This document shows, piece by piece, positions 19,644 through 28,622 of a stretch of DNA of 64,000 bases (its first letter is position 1; the number at the start of each line of letters is the position of its first letter). The position numbers were made by a program, and so were the translations under genes. Source of the stretch: an uncultured Psychroserpens sp. (GTDB lineage Bacteria; Bacteroidota; Bacteroidia; Flavobacteriales; Flavobacteriaceae); NCBI GenBank assembly GCA_947488655.1, contig CANKZZ010000005.1:372001-436000 (forward strand). Direction: 5' to 3'. Under the pieces are notes generated by a model that saw only the letters and a list, made by a program, of their open reading frames with translations, was not told where the DNA came from and ran no database searches.

Positions 19644-19680
19644 AAAAAAAGACCTTTCACAATAGTAAAAGGTCTTTTTT
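19644..19680. terminator. Bidirectional terminator between lipoprotein gene and glyA
   Basis: Stem AAAAGACCTTT / AAAGGTCTTTT with a loop of about 8 bases and A/T runs on both sides. Confidence 0.85.
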
Positions 19681-19727
19681 ATATTTAATTATAAGATGCT
19701 AAAACAAGCACAGTATGACATTTTAGT

Positions 19728-20999
19728 TTAAGCAAATAATGGCTTACCGCTCATCATATCATTAACCTGAGCTGCAATATCTTCTAATTTGGCATCATCT
19801 TCATGATTAATTATCGTTTGGTCTATAAAATTAACAATAGTTTCCATATCGTTTTCTTTTAAACCTCTGGTCGTAATTGCTGCTGTACCTACTCTTATAC
19901 CTGAAGTCACAAAAGGACTTTTGTCATCAAAAGGTACCATGTTTTTATTTACTGTAATATCTGCCTTGCCTAAGGCTTCTTCTGCAGCTTTACCAGTAAT
20001 ATCTTTATTTCTCAAATCTATAAGCATCATATGATTATCTGTACCACCAGAAATAATATGATAACCTCTATCTACAAATGCCTTGGCCATTGCTGCTGCA
20101 TTAGCTTTTACTTGTAACATATAATGCATAAAGTCATCTGTTAATGCTTCTCCAAATGCAATTGCTTTAGCTGCAATAATATGTTCTAATGGTCCTCCTT
20201 GATTTCCTGGAAATACTGCCGAATTAAATAATGAAGACATTTTTTTAAGACTTCCGTTTTTTAATTTTAATCCAAATGGGTTATCAAAATCTTCTCCCAT
20301 TAAAATTAAACCACCTCTTGGTCCTCGTAGTGTTTTATGTGTTGTCGTTGTAACAACATGACAATGTGGTATTGGGTCATTTAATATTCCTTTTGCAATT
20401 AATCCAGATGGATGAGAAATATCGGCTAATAACAAAGCACCAACACTATCTGCAATAGCACGAAAACGTTTAAAATCAATATCACGAGAGTATGCCGAAG
20501 CGCCAGCAATAATCATTTGAGGCTTCTCTCTAGTTGCAATTTCTTGTATTTTATCGTAGTTTAAAATACCTGTCTCTTCTTCTACTCCATAAAATGTAGG
20601 CTTATATAATTTACCAGAAAAGTTTACAGATGACCCATGAGTTAAATGCCCACCGTGAGATAAATCAAAACCTAATATTTTGTCACCAGGATTTAAGCAT
20701 GCTGCAAAGACTGCAGTATTTGCTTGACTTCCAGAGTGTGGTTGTACATTTGCATATACTGCACCAAATAAGGTTTTAGCTCTATCTATAGCCAATTGCT
20801 CAACCTCATCAACAATTTCGCAACCACCATAGTAACGTTTACCAGGATAGCCTTCGGCATATTTATTTGTTAATACAGAGCCTGCAGCTTCCATAACTTG
20901 GTCGCTTACAAAATTTTCTGAAGCAATAAGTTCTAAACCGTTTATTTGTCTGTTTTTTTCAGCTTCAATAAGCTCAAAAATCTGTGAATCGCGTTGCAT
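19728..20999 (-). CDS. glyA: Serine hydroxymethyltransferase
   Basis: Cytoplasmic PLP enzyme that interconverts serine and glycine with tetrahydrofolate and supplies one-carbon units. From the ATG at 20999 it is 423 residues, starting [32 protein letters not shown] as in other GlyA proteins; an ATG at 21092 in the same frame would add 31 residues that do not fit the family and would contain the promoter. The PLP-lysine motif [14 protein letters not shown] and the substrate-site segment [15 protein letters not shown] are present. It diverges from fahA, and a TATTTTTG element on the minus strand lies 26 bases before the start. Confidence 0.96.
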   Translation of the reverse strand: MQRDSQIFELIEAEKNRQINGLELIASENFVSDQVMEAAGSVLTNKYAEGYPGKRYYGGCEIVDEVEQLAIDRAKTLFGAVYANVQPHSGSQANTAVFAACLNPGDKILGFDLSHGGHLTHGSSVNFSGKLYKPTFYGVEEETGILNYDKIQEIATREKPQMIIAGASAYSRDIDFKRFRAIADSVGALLLADISHPSGLIAKGILNDPIPHCHVVTTTTHKTLRGPRGGLILMGEDFDNPFGLKLKNGSLKKMSSLFNSAVFPGNQGGPLEHIIAAKAIAFGEALTDDFMHYMLQVKANAAAMAKAFVDRGYHIISGGTDNHMMLIDLRNKDITGKAAEEALGKADITVNKNMVPFDDKSPFVTSGIRVGTAAITTRGLKENDMETIVNFIDQTIINHEDDAKLEDIAAQVNDMMSGKPLFA

Positions 21000-21025
21000 A
21001 TATAAAGATTGAATTAATATTTTAT

Positions 21026-21033
21026 CAAAAATA
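21026..21033 (-). promoter_or_regulatory. -7 element (TATTTTTG) of glyA
   Basis: Perfect TAnnTTTG on the minus strand; a TTG lies 23 bases further upstream (21059-21057), slightly long. It sits inside the longer possible glyA reading frame, supporting the 20999 start. Confidence 0.55.
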
Positions 21034-21156
21034 AGAATCATCTCCTTAATAGGATTCAAAAAAACGTGTTTATAACAAACTTTTATGAGCATGTTATCAA
21101 CAGTTAAAATATCTTTATTTTTTATGCTTTTATGAGATTAAAATAAAAAAATTATG

Positions 21157-21164
21157 TAGGTTTG
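21157..21164 (+). promoter_or_regulatory. -7 element (TAGGTTTG) of fahA
   Basis: Perfect TAnnTTTG 34 bases before the ATG. No -33 TTG is seen. Confidence 0.5.
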
Positions 21165-21198
21165 AATAGAAAACAATATCAACAAAATACTCTATCAT

Positions 21199-22491
21199 AT
21201 GCCTTTATCTGCTAACAATCCTGATCGTACTTCGTGGCTACACGTTGGCAAAAACTCAGATTTTCCTATACAAAATATTCCTTTTGGAGTATTTTTAACT
21301 CGAGACGACATTATTACCATTGGAACAAGAATTGGTGATACTGCTATTGATTTAGGTGCATTGCACCAACTAGGATATTTTGAAGGCATCCCTTTAACAG
21401 ATGATATTTTTCTACAAGATACTTTAAATGATTTTATTGCAGATGGTAGAAAAACTTGGCGTTTAGTACGTAATCGTATTGCCGAAATTTTTGATGTCCA
21501 AAACGATACGCTTAAAAACAACAATCCTCATAAAGAGGCAATTTTATTCCGTTTGGATGAAATTGAAATGCAATTACCAATACAAGTTGGAGATTACACA
21601 GATTTTTATGCAAGTAAAGAACATGCTACTAATGTAGGCACAATGTTTAGAGATCCTGATAATGCATTATTACCAAATTGGGTTCATATGCCAGTTGGTT
21701 ATCATGGTCGTAGTTCTTCCATAATTCCTTCGGGAATTCCTGTCCATCGTCCGCAAGGTCAAACAATGCCTGCAGATGCTAAAGCACCAGTTTTTGGTCC
21801 ATCAAAATTAGTAGATTTTGAACTAGAAATGGCTTTTATTACCACAGATGCTAATGATTTGGGAGAACCAATTCCTATTGCTGAAGCTGAAGAATACATC
21901 TTTGGATTGGTATTATTTAATGATTGGTCTGCTAGAGATATTCAAAAATGGGAATACGTGCCATTAGGACCATTTTTAGGTAAAAACTTTGCGTCATCAA
22001 TGTCGCCATGGATTGTAACTTTAGATGCCTTGGAGCCTTTTAGAGTAGAAAGCCCAAAACAAAATCCAAAACCTTTAGAATACCTTCAAACAAAAGGGAA
22101 GAAGAGTTTTGATATTAAGTTAGAAGTTGGAATAAAACCTAAAGATGCTAAAGAAAAAACCGTTGCTAAATCAAACTTTAAATACATGTACTGGAATATG
22201 TCTCAACAATTAGCGCACCACACTATAAATGGTTGCCCAGTAAACTCTGGAGATATGATGGGAAGTGGAACAATTTCTGGACCAACACCAGACTCTTACG
22301 GTTCTATGCTAGAATTATCATGGAAAGGCACAAAACCTATTAAAATGACAGATGGTACAGAGCGTAAATTCGTAAATGATTACGATACAGTTATTATGAG
22401 AGGTTATTGTGAGAATGATGGTACTCGTATTGGATTTGGATCTGTAAAAACACAATTATTACCTGTTTTTAATTCTAAAAAGAAGAAATAA
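21199..22491 (+). CDS. fahA: Fumarylacetoacetase
   Basis: Last enzyme of tyrosine/homogentisate catabolism, splitting fumarylacetoacetate to fumarate and acetoacetate. 430 residues. The N-terminal SH3-like domain and the C-terminal FAH fold are complete: DYTDFYASKEHATNVGTMFRDP (catalytic Asp and His), DFELEMAFI (the Glu pair that binds the divalent metal), FNDWSARDIQKWEYVPLGPFLGKNF and PDSYGSMLELSW. No other tyrosine-pathway gene is in the window, so the rest of the pathway lies elsewhere. A terminator follows. Confidence 0.95.
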   Translation: MPLSANNPDRTSWLHVGKNSDFPIQNIPFGVFLTRDDIITIGTRIGDTAIDLGALHQLGYFEGIPLTDDIFLQDTLNDFIADGRKTWRLVRNRIAEIFDVQNDTLKNNNPHKEAILFRLDEIEMQLPIQVGDYTDFYASKEHATNVGTMFRDPDNALLPNWVHMPVGYHGRSSSIIPSGIPVHRPQGQTMPADAKAPVFGPSKLVDFELEMAFITTDANDLGEPIPIAEAEEYIFGLVLFNDWSARDIQKWEYVPLGPFLGKNFASSMSPWIVTLDALEPFRVESPKQNPKPLEYLQTKGKKSFDIKLEVGIKPKDAKEKTVAKSNFKYMYWNMSQQLAHHTINGCPVNSGDMMGSGTISGPTPDSYGSMLELSWKGTKPIKMTDGTERKFVNDYDTVIMRGYCENDGTRIGFGSVKTQLLPVFNSKKKK

Positions 22492-22514
22492 CCAAAAAAA
22501 TACAATTTAAAATT

Positions 22515-22558
22515 AAGCTCAAAATTAGAAGAATATCCTTTTAATTTTGAGCTTTTTT
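22515..22558 (+). terminator. Terminator after fahA
   Basis: Perfect 13-base stem AAGCTCAAAATTA / TAATTTTGAGCTT with a 14-base loop and a T run. Confidence 0.85.
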
Positions 22559-22705
22559 CTTTTAATAATTTCAGAAAATTTAAAACTATAAAATAATCGC
22601 ATTTATACTCTGGCACGCTATTTGGATTTATAATAGAAAATAACCATGAAACAACTGTTTTACTAAACATATTATTAAAACAAGTTTTCATTAAAATCCA
22701 GAATT

Positions 22706-23890
22706 ATGAAGCAATTACTACTCACAACAGTACTTCTTCTGGTACTAACATCATGTAGCGGAAGAAAACAAATTGAAAAAGCAATTAGTCATGGTAACTA
22801 TGACCAAGCAATCAATGACGCGTTACAAAAACTCGAAAACAATAAGGATAAAAAGCGTAAGCAAGACTATATCGTTATGCTCGAAGATGCGTATTACAAA
22901 GTTTTAGAGGAAGATTTACAAGATGTTGCACATTTAAAAAAGGATGGAAATCCTGAGCAATACAAAACTATTTACGAAATTTATTTAGATTTAGAAGCGA
23001 GACAAAATGCTATTAAACGTGTTATGCCTTTACAAATAAATGGTAGAAACTTAGATTTAAAATTTAATGATTATACTTCGGAAATCGTCGAGTATAGATA
23101 CAAAACGTCAGATTATTTAATTGATCAAGGTATCACACTTTTAGATTCTGAAGATAAATATAACGCTAGACAAGCTTATGATATCTTTAGTTATATAGAA
23201 CGTATAAATCCAAATTTTGAAGAGACTAGGAGTTTAATGACCGAAGCTCACCAAAAAGGAATAGATTATGTTATGGTGTCTATTGAGAACCAAACAAGAC
23301 AAATTATTCCGCAGCAATTAGAGGCAGACTTGTTAAATTTTGATACTTACGGTTTAAATCAATTTTGGACGGTTTATCATGCACAGCAAATTTCCGAAGT
23401 AAACTATGATTACGCCATGCTATTACAGTTAAAGCGCATTAATATTTCGCCTGAGCAAGTTAACTCTAGACAGTTGCTTAAACAAAAAAATATTGTTGAC
23501 GGTTGGGAATACCAAAAAGATAGTAATGGAAATGTTTTAGTTGATAGCTTAGGCAATAAAACTAAGGTTGATAAAATAGTCACTGTAAAAGCACGATATT
23601 TTGAGACCAATCAATTTAAATCTACTCAAGTAATCGCAGATGTTGTTTATACAGATTTAAAAACAAATCAAACTTTAGATGCATTTGCTATTGATAGTGA
23701 ATTTGTGTTTGAGCATTTTTATGCAACTGTAAGAGGAGATAAAAGGGCTTTAAATAGAAACGAATATGATTTAACTAGAAATAGAAGACTCCACTTCCCT
23801 ACCGATGCACAAATGGTATATGATACTGGAGAAGACATTAAATTAAAGTTAAAGCAAATTATAAACTCTTATAGAATGCGAAAAGGGTAA
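22706..23890 (+). CDS. Lipoprotein with TPR-like helices, function unknown
   Basis: 394 residues with a leader and a lipobox LTSC (C17). After 'GRKQIEKAISHGNYDQAINDALQKLENN' (a TPR-like helical pair) the protein is mostly helix to about residue 180, then mixed. The segment 'VDSLGNKTKVDKIVTVKARYFETNQFKSTQVIADVVYTDLKTNQTLDAF' is a beta sandwich common to this flavobacterial lipoprotein group. No catalytic motif. A large hairpin follows the stop. Probably an outer- or inner-membrane lipoprotein of unknown role. Confidence 0.72.
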   Translation: MKQLLLTTVLLLVLTSCSGRKQIEKAISHGNYDQAINDALQKLENNKDKKRKQDYIVMLEDAYYKVLEEDLQDVAHLKKDGNPEQYKTIYEIYLDLEARQNAIKRVMPLQINGRNLDLKFNDYTSEIVEYRYKTSDYLIDQGITLLDSEDKYNARQAYDIFSYIERINPNFEETRSLMTEAHQKGIDYVMVSIENQTRQIIPQQLEADLLNFDTYGLNQFWTVYHAQQISEVNYDYAMLLQLKRINISPEQVNSRQLLKQKNIVDGWEYQKDSNGNVLVDSLGNKTKVDKIVTVKARYFETNQFKSTQVIADVVYTDLKTNQTLDAFAIDSEFVFEHFYATVRGDKRALNRNEYDLTRNRRLHFPTDAQMVYDTGEDIKLKLKQIINSYRMRKG

Positions 23891-23911
23891 TTAATTTTAC
23901 TTAAACTATAA

Positions 23912-23953
23912 AAGACTCCCACTTTGATATCGTTATATCAATGTGGGAGTCTT
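23912..23953. terminator. Long hairpin between convergent genes
   Basis: Stem AAGACTCCCAC...GTGGGAGTCTT continuing into TTGATAT / ATATCAA across one mismatch, loop 4 bases. T runs are short, so termination strength is uncertain. Confidence 0.7.
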
Positions 23954-23956
23954 CTA

Positions 23957-24469
23957 TTAAGATTTCTTTTTACCAATTTTAAACGATTGTCTAAAACGTT
24001 TCCGTTTTTTAGAATCTCTTAAATTAATTGATGTTTTAAAACTTTGCTCTTTTTTTAATGTCTCAATAAGTTTAGATTTTACTAAACGCTCTAAAACCAC
24101 GTAACGCTTTAAATAACTATAAATACAACCAACTAAAAGCACTAGGCTGCCTGCTATTGCTACAGACCCATTAGAGATTAAGGGAAATTTGGTGTACAAA
24201 TTAACCGTTACTTGTGGCTCTTGATAGATAAATTGATATAAACCTAACGCTAAGCAAATGAAACTTAAAAAGCATAAAATAAAAATGTTTTGATAAATAC
24301 CTTTTAGTGTATTGCGTTCTATCTTTAAAATATTATCAGCACTTAAAATTGGATTATTTAGCTTTTTCTCTTCTGAAATAAAATTTAGAAATTCTTTAGA
24401 AACAGAGACAAAATGTGACCCATGACTACGTTTTTTAAGATCTTCTAAGGTAATCTCATATTTCATCAA
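23957..24469 (-). CDS. Two-helix membrane protein of unknown function
   Basis: 170 residues. Two transmembrane helices (about 58-78 and 101-121) separate a helical N-terminal domain (MMKYEITLEDLKKRSHGSHFVSVSKEFLNFIS) from a strongly basic C-terminal tail (about 122-170, ending KRKRFRQSFKIGKKKS). It is the last gene of a minus-strand run that contains YtxJ, a response regulator and a histidine kinase, but is 36 bases from YtxJ so membership of the operon is likely rather than proven. No family recognised. Confidence 0.65.
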   Translation of the reverse strand: MMKYEITLEDLKKRSHGSHFVSVSKEFLNFISEEKKLNNPILSADNILKIERNTLKGIYQNIFILCFLSFICLALGLYQFIYQEPQVTVNLYTKFPLISNGSVAIAGSLVLLVGCIYSYLKRYVVLERLVKSKLIETLKKEQSFKTSINLRDSKKRKRFRQSFKIGKKKS

Positions 24470-24504
24470 TTAAGCACTTAAACTTGAAACAACAATTGAT
24501 TTAA

Positions 24505-24900
24505 TTACTCAAACTTGGCTAAATCCATTTCACTAATTGCACCATGACTTGTATGAGCAACTGCAACACCATTTTTGATCACTAAAACCTGAGGTGATTG
24601 ATGAATGACTTGAAATTTATAACCTGTTTCGTTTGAAACATCTCTGTAGCTCAATAAATCCAAATAGTACAAATCCAGATTGGCATCCAAATTATAAGCA
24701 TTAACAAATTGTTTCATTGCCATTCTACTAATTCCACAGGTTGTAGAATGTTTAAAAATGACTTGTGTTTTTGTATGTGAACGTTTCTCTATATCGTCTA
24801 GTTGAGACACATCGTTTAGGTTTTGCCATGGCAAAACTTTTATTTCATTGTTATGGTTTTGAGAATCTGATTCTCCAAATATTTTATTAAAAAGTCCCAT
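24505..24900 (-). CDS. ytxJ: Bacillithiol-system redox-active protein YtxJ
   Basis: Cytoplasmic thioredoxin-fold protein of 131 residues proposed to reduce bacillithiolated proteins (bacilliredoxin-like). The motif VIFKHSTTCGISRMA places the single active cysteine (TCGIS) after a strand and a Lys/His, as in YtxJ. The rest, LDLYYLDLLSYRDVSNETGYKFQVIHQSPQVLVIKNG, is the usual thioredoxin-like second half with a cis-Pro. An in-frame ATG at 24933 would add 11 residues (MLLTYKTNNKY); the ATG at 24900 gives the MGLFNKIFG start seen in relatives. It lies just downstream of a response-regulator gene. Confidence 0.9.
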   Translation of the reverse strand: MGLFNKIFGESDSQNHNNEIKVLPWQNLNDVSQLDDIEKRSHTKTQVIFKHSTTCGISRMAMKQFVNAYNLDANLDLYYLDLLSYRDVSNETGYKFQVIHQSPQVLVIKNGVAVAHTSHGAISEMDLAKFE

Positions 24901-24937
24901 GTATTTATTGTTTGTTTTGTAGGTTAGAAGCACTATA

Positions 24938-25354
24938 TTATAGTCTTCCTTCTTTCTTTAAATTAGTAATAATCGCTTTAAGCTCTCCTCTTTTAATAGG
25001 CTTTATAATGTAGTCGGAGATTTCACTAATTTCTTTCACTCTTTCTATATCTATTGGATCTACAGAGGAGGATACCATATATATTATTATTTCTTTTCCT
25101 ACTCTTGGTTTGATTTTAATGTACTCTTCCATGAACTGGAAGCCATCCATAATTGGCATATTTATATCTAATAAAATAACATCTGGTAAGTTTTGTTCAT
25201 TTTTTAAATTTTCAAGTAGAAATGAAAAGGCTTCTTCGCCATCTGAAAAGACTTCAATTTTTTTATCAAAATCTATAGATGTCAGTATTTTCACAACAGT
25301 GAATTTATACACATCATCATCATCTACTATACATATATTTAGAACATCACTCAT
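24938..25354 (-). CDS. Stand-alone response regulator (REC domain only)
   Basis: 138 residues, one receiver domain and no output domain. The acidic pocket is DDDD (11-14), the phosphoacceptor is D63 in VILLDINMPIMDG, and the conserved Lys is in YIIKPIKRG. It follows a large histidine kinase whose stop is 2 bases upstream, so the pair is cotranscribed and the kinase is the probable phosphodonor. Single-domain regulators act by protein contact or as phosphate shuttles. Confidence 0.93.
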   Translation of the reverse strand: MSDVLNICIVDDDDVYKFTVVKILTSIDFDKKIEVFSDGEEAFSFLLENLKNEQNLPDVILLDINMPIMDGFQFMEEYIKIKPRVGKEIIIYMVSSSVDPIDIERVKEISEISDYIIKPIKRGELKAIITNLKKEGRL

Positions 25355-25356
25355 AA

Positions 25357-28290
25357 CTATTTATTAAAATTAATAATAAAAGTAGAACCTTGACCAACCT
25401 CACTCTTTACATTGATGGTGCCTCCCAGAGATTCAATTTGCAATTTTGTCATAAACAAACCAAAACCCTTGGCTTCTGGATGTCTATGAAACACTTTATT
25501 TAGACCAAAAAGTTTGTGTTTATGCCTTTCTAAATTGATACCTAATCCATTATCATTTATCTCTAATATTGTCTGACCTTCTACGACTTTAGTAGATAAA
25601 TGAATTTTTGGACTTCTCTTTTTAGACCTATACTTAATAGCATTCTCTACTAAGTTAAGAAAAATACTCTCAAGATAAATTTTATGGTAAGAAATTTTGT
25701 TGCACTCTTCAAAATCACAAGTGATTATCGCATCGGTTTTGATTATTTGAGCAGCTAATAAGTCTTTAGTCATTTTTAATGTGGTCGTAAAATTCACTTC
25801 TTCTAAAGTGACTTCTTCCTTTTTAATTCTCAAAGCTTCTACTAAGGCATTTAATGTTTCGGTTAAATGCGTTACTACCTTTTTAAATTTATCAAAAACC
25901 AACTCTTTTTCTTCGCCCTCACTAGACATATTATAAATGTCAATTAGAGAATTTAAATTGCTTACCGGAGCTCTTAAATTATGTGATGTTATCTGAGCAA
26001 AATCTGCCAACTGAACATTTTGCTTAATCAGTTTATTGGTAAGCAACTCTAGATTTTCTTTAGAGTCTCTAATGCTTCTTTCTATTTGTTTTTGTATTGA
26101 AACATCTCTCACAGCTGCAGAGATCAATAATCCTTCGTTTGTTTCTACAGGACTTAAACTTACCTGTACCGGAAATTCATGACCAGACTTTGTAATACCA
26201 ATAAGCTCCTCATTATCTCCCATGCCAATAAATTCGGGATTTACAAAGTAATTATTCTTATAAACCTTAAAGTTGTCTACTATTCTTTTTGGGACTAATA
26301 CATCAATAGAATTATCTATAACTTCTTCTGGAGCATAGCCAAATAAGCGCTCTGCCTGTTTATTTATTAGGTGTATATTCTGTTGCTCATTTAAAATTAT
26401 CATTGCATCTGGAGCAGATTCTAAAAGCCCTCTAAACTTTAACTCTTCCATACGTTGCTCTGTAATATCTTGACAACTTCCAATTATTTCAGTAATTTCT
26501 CCATTTTGATCTGTAAATACTTTACCTATTACTTCTAGTGTCTTTACTGTACCTTTGGGTGTAATTACTCTATGAATGAGTTCACTATGAAACATTTTTT
26601 CTTCAAAAGTTCTTTGCATATGTCTTTGAACTTTCTCTTTATCATCGGGATGCGTTAAATCTAAAAATGTATGTGGAGTAATTTGTGAGGACTCTTTATC
26701 CAAATCCATTATTAAATATAAATTTGAAGACCATTTAACAGTATTAGTTTTACAGTCTAATTGCCAATGACCCATTTGCGTAATATTTTCAGCAAAACTT
26801 AAAAGCTCATTTTTACGTTTTAGTTCAATCTCAGAAGTTTTTAAAGACGTAATATCTTGAAAAATCCCAAATAATCTCACGCATTCACCATCTACAAATT
26901 CTGCTTGCCCAATATCTCGTACCCAAATAATATCTCCTTCTTGATTGTACATTTCAACTTCAATATCAAAAGATTTTCCTGTTGCAATAAGGTCATTGAA
27001 GCAATCAACAATTTTTTTCCTACTAATACCTTCTTTATAATATGCTAAGCTCTTTTTTCTAGTAGCCACGAAGTCTTTGGGTAGTTTAAGAATATTTCTT
27101 GTAATATCACTTAATGTATATACATCTGTCCTTAGATCGAGTTCCCAAGTACCTATTCTGGCAACATCTGTAGTTTTTTTAAGAATATCTTCTACCCTAA
27201 TTTTTTCTTGGTGCTGCTCTTTTACGTGCGTTATGTCACCTGTATACATAATTAGGCCACCAATTTCATCTTTAGAAATATACCATGGTTTTACATTCCA
27301 GAATATCCACTGCTTTGAGCCATCACCCCTTACAAACAAAAATTCATCACAAATGTCTACTGCTCCCTTTAAACATGCTTTGTGTTTTTGTTTCCAATCA
27401 TCACCAATTTCTGGAAAAACCTCATAATGTGATTTACCAATAACATCAACATCCTCTAGTTTGTAATCTATTTTCCATTTTTGGGACACAGCCATATATT
27501 TCATATCATTATCCAACATGGCAATAGATGGAGGTGCTTGCTCCATAAAAATCTGGTTGTACCTATCTTTTAATTCTAAGTCGGTTTTTAGTTTTTTTAA
27601 TTGACCGTAATTATCATTTAATTTGGTTTTAGATTCTTCTAAGATTTGATTTGCTTTATCTAAATCCTCATTCTTTTTTATCAATCCTTTAATGGTTGGC
27701 ATTAATAAATAGAAAAATCCAAATGCTAATAATAGCGCTGATAATGCAATTAGATAATAATAATTTCGCTGCAAGCTTTTAACATTGTTTTCTGCTATCA
27801 TCTGGTACTCATACACTAAAGCATCCATTGTATCTAAAAAAACTTGTTCTGAATTTGCTACTACCAAAGCTTCAGCTCGCATAGTCTGAGATTCTTTAGA
27901 ATTTACAATTTTTGTACTAGCCTCAACAATTTTATCTAACTCTATTTGAGCTTTATTTAATAAGGAATCTATAATATAATTGCTTTCTTTTTCACTGTAA
28001 GATGCTAATAAGAAGTTATGTGATGCTTCTAACTCATCCAGTAAAGCCAAAATCTCACTTTTAGAACTTTGGAGTGGTAAAACATCAATATCCTTATAAT
28101 TAGTTAAGACATGTTTAGCTATATTTTGACTGAGCATTCTTTGTTTGCCAGATTTATTAATCATCAAGGCATCATTTTTTTGCTCAATAATGTGGTTATT
28201 AACTAAAATAAACACTAATGTGAAGAGAATAAGCGAAGCAGAGACAAAGATAATATACCTTTGCCTAATTTGTTTTTTGAGGCTTTTCAT
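25357..28290 (-). CDS. Membrane sensor histidine kinase with four PAS domains
   Basis: 977 residues. Two transmembrane helices (about 12-32 and 178-197) frame a periplasmic domain with GKQRMLSQN, the pattern of PilJ/NIT-like type IV pili sensor N-termini. A coiled coil (about 200-240) leads into four PAS/PAC units ending near residue 745. The phosphoaccepting His is H770 in SHNLRAPVSNL, followed by a HATPase with the N box (LNLVENAIKYR, N883) and G boxes DNGLG and KGFGLFM. The signal is unknown; several small-molecule or redox inputs through PAS are possible. Transcribed with the receiver gene downstream. A -7 element lies 65 bases upstream. Confidence 0.95.
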   Translation of the reverse strand: MKSLKKQIRQRYIIFVSASLILFTLVFILVNNHIIEQKNDALMINKSGKQRMLSQNIAKHVLTNYKDIDVLPLQSSKSEILALLDELEASHNFLLASYSEKESNYIIDSLLNKAQIELDKIVEASTKIVNSKESQTMRAEALVVANSEQVFLDTMDALVYEYQMIAENNVKSLQRNYYYLIALSALLLAFGFFYLLMPTIKGLIKKNEDLDKANQILEESKTKLNDNYGQLKKLKTDLELKDRYNQIFMEQAPPSIAMLDNDMKYMAVSQKWKIDYKLEDVDVIGKSHYEVFPEIGDDWKQKHKACLKGAVDICDEFLFVRGDGSKQWIFWNVKPWYISKDEIGGLIMYTGDITHVKEQHQEKIRVEDILKKTTDVARIGTWELDLRTDVYTLSDITRNILKLPKDFVATRKKSLAYYKEGISRKKIVDCFNDLIATGKSFDIEVEMYNQEGDIIWVRDIGQAEFVDGECVRLFGIFQDITSLKTSEIELKRKNELLSFAENITQMGHWQLDCKTNTVKWSSNLYLIMDLDKESSQITPHTFLDLTHPDDKEKVQRHMQRTFEEKMFHSELIHRVITPKGTVKTLEVIGKVFTDQNGEITEIIGSCQDITEQRMEELKFRGLLESAPDAMIILNEQQNIHLINKQAERLFGYAPEEVIDNSIDVLVPKRIVDNFKVYKNNYFVNPEFIGMGDNEELIGITKSGHEFPVQVSLSPVETNEGLLISAAVRDVSIQKQIERSIRDSKENLELLTNKLIKQNVQLADFAQITSHNLRAPVSNLNSLIDIYNMSSEGEEKELVFDKFKKVVTHLTETLNALVEALRIKKEEVTLEEVNFTTTLKMTKDLLAAQIIKTDAIITCDFEECNKISYHKIYLESIFLNLVENAIKYRSKKRSPKIHLSTKVVEGQTILEINDNGLGINLERHKHKLFGLNKVFHRHPEAKGFGLFMTKLQIESLGGTINVKSEVGQGSTFIINFNK

Positions 28291-28354
28291 TAAGTTTTAT
28301 TTGAGGCGTATCAATAAATATTAAATGTTTATACTCTTAAAAATCTTGAAGTTA

Positions 28355-28362
28355 CAAAACTA
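28355..28362 (-). promoter_or_regulatory. -7 element (TAGTTTTG) of the PAS histidine kinase
   Basis: Perfect TAnnTTTG on the minus strand about 65 bases before the start codon. No -33 TTG nearby. The 332-base space between this kinase and clpB otherwise shows only an imperfect palindrome at 28522-28542. Confidence 0.45.
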
Positions 28363-28622
28363 CATAACACTTTAAAAATAGAATAATTTTTCTTTATCTA
28401 ACATTAATTTTAGCTTTTTTATTATTAAAGATTTTAATACATAGTCTCTTAAATTATGTCAAAAAGTCATAGGTAATTAAGCTGTTTCGGTCATTTTGTC
28501 TTGAAAATCAATAATTTATGCATTGGTAAGATTATTGCCAATTGATTAACAACAATAAGAAATAATTATAGTTTAAAGTATTTATAAAGTACCTTAAATT
28601 ATTACAACCAAAATATATAACA

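Noticed and set aside
21000-21092. Longer GlyA start
   Set aside because: The extra 31 residues do not resemble GlyA and contain the -7 promoter element.
28291-28622. CIRCE (HrcA) operator upstream of clpB
   Set aside because: No TTAGCACTC-N9-GAGTGCTAA pattern is present.
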